A stretch of 64,000 bases of DNA, from positions 1 through 64,000 of the forward strand of contig JAGFBZ010002149.1 in NCBI GenBank assembly GCA_018398805.1. Reading direction: 5' to 3'. This stretch comes from Hirundichthys speculiger. Its lineage: Eukaryota; Chordata; Actinopteri; Beloniformes; Exocoetidae. The notes beneath the pieces were generated by a model, which had not been told where the DNA came from, ran no database searches, and worked only from the letters and a program-made list of their open reading frames with translations. The translations under genes were made by a program, and so were the position numbers. Below are positions 58,918 through 64,000 of this stretch, in pieces. Within the stretch, counting starts at the first letter, position 1. Every line of letters begins with the position of its first letter.

Positions 58918-59878
58918 GGCCCGATCTTCCGCCAAACCTCCTAAAGCCGGTATTAAGGGATAGCGGGTAGCGGGAAGGGCGTTCCCCTGCAAAGAACGCA
59001 ATCTTCCACCTTGCTAAACCCGCTATCCCACCTGTGCTACCCGCTACATTATGCATAGGAGTGGTTAGGGCGTTCCACCTGTTAAACCAATCAGTGCGTC
59101 AGCAGCCGTTGCCTTTAAGAGCAGGTTGCGCTACCCGCTAACCGCTGTGGAGCGTCTGTTCATCCAGATCAGAACAGCTCTCGTGTGCAGCTCGTCTGGG
59201 ACTCTGCTGTAGAGCTTCCTCCTCCTCCTCTACACCGATATATATATATATATATATATATAAATATTTTTACACTGACAATTTCTATCGGCTACCTGAA
59301 AGTCCCAGATAGTTGGTGTCCTCCCAGTAAACACGCTCTGGTCGTCTATGGTTTAACTGGTGAGCAAGTCGTTTAAGACGACCTCTCATATTTTCTCAGG
59401 GGTTCAACTGAGGCCAAATCACGCTTTTTATACAAGAGTTAATTCGAGAGGTAGAGACGTCCACATGTGACCAGGTGAACGCACATTGATGCCATTTGGA
59501 CACGCTCTTGTACGCACAGATATGCGGGTTGTGCTTTCCGCAAACTCGGTATCTTGTGATCACGCTGTATCTGCAAACTCGGTATCTTGCGATCGCGGGT
59601 AGTGGGTGGTCAGACTACGCACTACCCGCTCTTGTACGCGCCGATATGCGGGTTGCGCTTTCCACAAACTCGGTATCTTGCGATCGCGCGGTATCCCGCA
59701 AACTCGCAAGATACCGAGTTTGCGGAAAGCAAAAAAGACACGCCCATTGCCACACCTACAATGTGAGTAAGGGAGTCGGCATAATAGGTAGCGGCTTTAG
59801 GGAGGCGGATTGCATTAGTGGTTAGCAGAGGTTCCAAACCCACAATCTGCAGGTAGCGGGAGGTGTACGATCGGGGCC
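58918..59878. mobile_element. Inverted-repeat element family P, copy 2
   Basis: Shares with 14743-15491 the left end (GGCCCGATCTTCCG), the body (for example CCCGCTATCCCACCTG and AAAGTCCCAGATA) and the right end GTACGATCGGGGCC. It is about 210 bp longer because of an internal array of AAACTCGGTATCTTG units at 59541-59727, one of them inverted. A (TA)n run lies at about 59238-59262. No frame. Confidence 0.7.
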
Positions 59879-60239
59879 TTAGTTTTTTCGTAATGGTCTC
59901 CCCAAAATCCAGATTACAGCCTGATTGAGACCTTCAGAGAGCTCTGCAGACGAAGAATGGACCAAAGTTTCTCCACAGCAACATGAGACTCAATCAGAAC
60001 CTCAAACAGGAAACAACTCTTTCTTCTGCAGATGGATCTGCAAACTAATGAGTCATGAGGGTACTTAGTCCTGCCCATGTCTGAGGTTTTATTTGCCTAA
60101 TTCTATTTTAATCATATTTATACACACTCACACACAAACGCAGGGTTCAAAGAGGAGGTACTAATGTTTGCAAATGACCATATGTGTCCCTGTCCTCCAC
60201 CTGCCTGTTCAACGTGCAGTTTTACCTCCCCTGTAAATA
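59879..60239. other. No gene recognised
   Basis: AT-balanced non-coding sequence. Confidence 0.4.
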
Positions 60240-60470
60240 GGCCACCGTTGCCTCAGCCCTCAGGCGTCCCGTCGTCGTGAAGCTACGTGCGCCGGTGCGA
60301 ACGGGGGCCGAGCTGCGACGCCGTAGCGCCGCCTGTCAGCGAGCAACTGGGGCTGAACGTGGGCGTGCGCCTCCACCGGATGCCCACCGCGGTAGCCGGA
60401 GCCAGCGTTTCACCGTAGACTCGTCCGCCCGTCCCGGTTAACGTCCCGCAGACGTGATAAGGTGATTTAT
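60240..60470 (+). promoter_or_regulatory. CpG-rich patch, possible promoter or exon
   Basis: Dense CG dinucleotides between AT-rich flanks. One + frame stays open for more than 50 codons (VVVKLRAPVRTGAELRRR...), which may just reflect GC richness. A plausible spliced exon follows at 60863, so this could be the start of an unrecognised transcript. Confidence 0.3.
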
Positions 60471-60862
60471 ATTCTCGGCTCAGTTAACCAGAAAAACGAT
60501 AAGGGAAGTCGACCCTCCGATGCCCTGAATGCTCACAAACCCATAACCTTGACCTAGAAACATGTTTAGGCACACGAGCAAGAGATTGTAGCCTCTTTTC
60601 TACTTTTCTAATCATGTTGGACTGTAGCTGTGCTACCTTTACCAAATAATAGATGTATGGGACGTTTATTCAGGAAAACTACTTATTCCATTAGCTTCAT
60701 GCTCCTGAATCCAGCCTCTCCAGACTGTGCCAACGCGCATTAATCTCCATTATAGCGTTCATGTGTATAAGGGGGTTCGCAGGGAAAATAGAGGAAGCTA
60801 GGCGCGTTAGTTTTTATGCAGAGCACATACCACAGGTGTCTCCCCGTCTCGTGCCCTTGCAG

Positions 60863-60922
60863 GTACTGAATGATTTCCGCCGGTCCTTCCTGGCACGGCT
60901 GCAAACCCACAGCTCCTCGTAA
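60863..60922 (+). CDS. Possible short terminal exon
   Basis: A good acceptor (CTCGTGCCCTTGCAG, ending 60862) is followed by 19 codons reading VLNDFRRSFLARLQTHSSS and a TAA. The residue mix looks protein-like, but there is no homologue I can name and no confident upstream exon. Low confidence. Confidence 0.2.
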   Translation, partial: VLNDFRRSFLARLQTHSSS

Positions 60923-61269
60923 AGGCTGGAGGCTGATTGTAAATCTAACGTCGTCGTGCTGAGGCCTGACTTGACTGACGCGCAGTGAGGAAGTTGTAAA
61001 ATTGTTGATTAATGCGTCCTTTTGACTCTGTAACTGCTTTGTGTAGCTGCTGTTCTATTGTTGCAATGAGTTTTCCAGCAGGTTTGCAAAAATCGTAGCA
61101 ATTAACCGTCTTCCAGCAGTGAGCTCCGGCTTTCCACGGAGACAAAGATGGAGGAGACGGCGCTTCTTTCGACATGCTTTCAACCTGGATATTTTAAAGC
61201 AAATATCTGTAACAGCATTAGTACCATTATGAGCTACTGGACTGGAGGAACACATTCGTAGTTTTTTTC

Positions 61270-61660
61270 CACAGTTCAATTTTAAATTCAATTAAATTTC
61301 ATTTGTATAGCATCTATTAAAATGCAGGTTTTCTCTAGGAGCTTTACAGAGACCCAGAGCATGAGCCCTGAGCAAATATTAAGTAAAATTAGAATCCTAA
61401 TCAAGAAAAGAGGAGGGAGAATGGACAGAGAGAGTAGAGCACATACATCCTGGCAATACTATATTAAATATATTAATAGTGGGGGTCTAACGGTATGCAA
61501 AAGTCACGGTTTGGTACGTGCCTTGGTTTTGGGGTCACGGTTCGGTACATTTTCGGTACAGTATGGGAACAAAATGCAAAACCATTTTCTTCCACAGTGT
61601 GTTGTTTATTTAACCAAAAAATTATCAGTCTACAAACAGAAACAGTAAATAAATTCAAAT
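61270..61660. mobile_element. Two repeat fragments
   Basis: 61270-61400 has TCAATTAAATTTCATTTGTA and GGAGCTTTACAGAGACCCAG, a common fish repeat tail. 61480-61560 has GGGTCTAACGGTATGCAAAA and GGTTTGGTACGTGCC, resembling the left end of a hAT MITE. Both lack partners here. Confidence 0.4.
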
Positions 61661-61876
61661 AGGTGATTGGTACCATAAATGAATGTGGTCTAAGGTCCGA
61701 TGTTATAAAAGCACCAACAGATCTTGTTATGGCTTTAGCCCGATCTGAACTGTGATTGAAAGGATCCTTGAAAGCAGATATCAGTTCAGCATGTTTGAAG
61801 AGTTGCCTGAAACATAGCTGACCTCAGCAAAACAATGACGACATACCGCCTTCGTTTTATCCACTTTTCCATTGAA

Positions 61877-61967
61877 TATCTAAATCTAAATGCTAAATCT
61901 AAATCTAAACGTTTTTAACATTTAGATTTAGATTTAACATTTAACATTTAGATTTAACATTTCATTT
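61877..61967. repeat. AAATCTA-type imperfect palindrome
   Basis: ATCTAAATCTAAATGC-like words at the left and their complement ATTTAGATTTAGATTTAAC at the right can pair into a long AT-rich hairpin. No function inferred. Confidence 0.6.
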
Positions 61968-63072
61968 TTGTTCACATATAACCAAATTTTTAAATCATTT
62001 ATGTCTCAAATGTGTGTAAAATGAGCTAAATGTGAAGAACATGAGCTAAATATTGAAAATATATCAGTTTGAAAACTAATCACCCCATATCACCGACCCA
62101 GAACTGCTCACGGCGGTGTCTTCGGGCAGTTAACAGCGCAGCATTATGTCTTTGTCACTCGTCTTCGCTCCGACTCTGATTTAACGCAGTGAAATAACAG
62201 CTCGGCCACGTTTTCACCCAACGTGGGCGCTGAGCTAAAACCGATCCCTGTCATTGTTGCGGGGTGAGAGCGCCTGATACAAATGAGGAACGTACGTTTG
62301 GCTCCCAGCCAAGCAGAGACGCCAAAATGATTTTGTGCGCATTGATTTTTCGGCGCTGTAGTCAATACTGTTGACTTTGTGGCTTGGCAAGAGAATCGAG
62401 CCCCCCCCTCTCGAGTTTTCCTCATCTCCAGGCTTGGCTGAGAAGTCTTTGAACGCCGTTAGTAGATCGTTTCCCCTCACTGTTTCGCTGTTGGGACCAT
62501 CACCACTTCGGGGAAAGAGTTAGCAGCTCTGTTCATCACATCTCTGCTCGTTTCCTGTCCTGTCGTCGTGCGTTTATGTGCGCCAGCGGCTCTTCCACGA
62601 GGCGCTCGATGACGTCACCGCTGATTGCAAAGCTGGCAGTCATGTCCGTCACTGGACACAATTACTTTTATTGATCAACTTCCACCTCCCCTCCTCCTCC
62701 TCTCTCCCCCCGTCAGCCTTGCAGATGTTGCCGCTGGCGTTTGATAGAGACAGAAGGAGATAAATACGAAGCGTCATCTGATGTTCTGCTAAACTGTGTT
62801 ATGAGTTCACGGTAGGGGGAGGGTTCAAAACTCTTCTGGTGGCTAAATGGTGGGTGTTTTTCTTGAGATTTTAAAGGACCAACAGCTCTCAGCCACAGAC
62901 CAACATAACGTGCACAGCATTTAAACCTAAAGGTTACAATTGCTCAGCTTTTTTTTTTTCTTAAAGCCACATTACAAACAAGTACGCTGCTAACAGAGGA
63001 CACGTCTACGAACCGATGTTTTACCAATTCCCTATAAAAGCTATAAACTAAATGTTAGTTTGTTGCTCTGAA
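61968..63072. other. No gene recognised
   Basis: Contains a pyrimidine-rich stretch near 62690-62715. No gene seen. Confidence 0.4.
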
Positions 63073-63484
63073 TAGGGTTTCTCAACGGGGGCGGTACCGT
63101 CCCGCAAGGGGCGTTCTGAACCTTTAGGGGGGCGCTGGAAACATCAGGGCTGAGAGGGGGGCGCTCAAGCACAAATGAGGGGTGCCACGCCTTAGCTAAT
63201 AATACTAAAATACTAAAGTACTACTAATACTATAATAATAATATATATACTATATGATATAATACTAATATAATACTATAAGTATTGTAGAATTATTTCC
63301 GTGTAATTTCCATTATTTCTATTTCCACAAATTAAAATCCATGCTTACACAGATACGCACATTTTTTTATTTATTTATTTATTTATTTATTTTTTATTTT
63401 ATTTTTTGGGGGGGAGGGGGCGTTAAGAGCATCATGGTGGCCCAGGGGGGCGTTTGTTCAAAAAAGGTTCAGAACCACTGCTCT
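63073..63484. mobile_element. hAT-type MITE (GGGGGGCG-rich ends)
   Basis: Begins AGGGTTTCTCAACGGGGGCG and ends AAAAGGTTCAGAACCACTG, the imperfect inverted ends of a common hAT MITE. The middle is an AT-rich, low-complexity stretch with a (TTTA)n run (63365-63391). Flanks CTCTGAAT and CTCTAAAA match at 6 of 8. Confidence 0.6.
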
Positions 63485-64000
63485 AAAACCTCTGCGTGCT
63501 CTTCAGCATTGATGGAGCCTTTCCAGATGTGGAAGCTGCCCACGCTATAAACAACCAACGCTAACTCCAAACCATTAGAGATGCTTTTGAACTGTCCGCT
63601 GGTAACAAGATGGATGTTTCCGGGAAACAAACGATGCAAGTTGTTTATGTTGTCATTTGTTCAGAGGTCGTCTTTCTGTTTTGGTACGTCTCGATCGTAG
63701 ACTGCGCAGGTTTTCTGAAGGCGTGAGGACTAGGAGAGCGACGCTAAGACACCCTCCCTGCTAGCTACCGGCTCCTTCAGCCGAGTCCCGCCGGAGCGTG
63801 GAGCCGCTAGCGAACGTTCCCGGCTGGACCAGGCTGTAAGTGTGTCTATTTCCGGCGTCACTTTCACAAGGAAGTCCATGGAGATTGACTCGCTTTCAGA
63901 GCCAGCCCCTAATGGTCAGCCCAGGAGTTGCAGCTTTCCTTCGCTCTGCGTTGGATTCAGTTGGTCAAATGAAGAGTCGGCCAGCTGCTCCAGATGTTTA
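63485..64000. other. Possible CpG-rich first exon at window edge
   Basis: 63700-63835 is CG-rich and ends GGACCAGGCT followed by GTAAGTGTG, a good splice donor. It could be a 5' exon of a gene continuing beyond the window. No coding frame can be assigned. Confidence 0.25.

Noticed and set aside
59600..59690. GCGATCGC words resembling the cyanobacterial HIP1 motif
   Set aside because: They occur only inside one repeat array of a fish transposon, so the resemblance is coincidental.

Overview
The window looks like teleost fish genomic DNA. It is AT-rich and intron-rich, with two recognisable vertebrate-type split genes set in dense transposon remnants (hAT-type MITEs with 8-bp target duplications, Tc1/mariner copies, an L2-like LINE, a tRNA-derived SINE). 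I see no bacterial operons, CRISPR array, phage or prokaryotic defence genes. Gene identities rest on my recognition of the protein families; no search was run.

Layout. 1-7.4 kb: hAT remnants (1-865, 1600-1979, 2005-2763), a 28-bp minisatellite (4490-5385) and unannotated DNA. 7.46-11.58 kb (+): tmem256, four coding exons encoding a small DUF423-type membrane protein; intron 2 appears to end in TG rather than AG. 11.6-26.6 kb: intergenic DNA with many transposons, including a long copy of hAT family A (20579-21731) carrying a MADF-like segment and an antisense BED zinc finger. 26.7-50.8 kb (+): a Mab-21-domain gene close to MB21D2. It has a CpG-rich start with a probable 5' UTR exon, then five coding exons (29152-29353, 46130-46474, 48217-48410, 48492-48704, 50170-50770). 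The coding frame is broken by one extra C in a C5 run 26 codons before the conserved stop. Its 16.8-kb first intron holds hAT copies, an L2-like LINE, a 22-bp GC-rich minisatellite, a Tc1-like copy and a second LINE remnant. 50.8-64 kb: intergenic DNA with a MITE, a tRNA-SINE, a large inverted-repeat element (58918-59878) and two CpG-rich patches that could be exons of unidentified genes.

The transposons form readable nests. Family A is the host for family B (46858-47333, TSD GTAGCGAT) and for a TA-flanked element M (49345-50015). Both nests keep the outer family A duplication intact, so insertion order can be read directly. The two genes are not obviously functionally linked. I found no previously undescribed system I could defend. 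The strongest leads are the MADF plus BED transposon, the TG splice acceptor in tmem256, and the multi-exon, frameshifted mb21d2-like gene.
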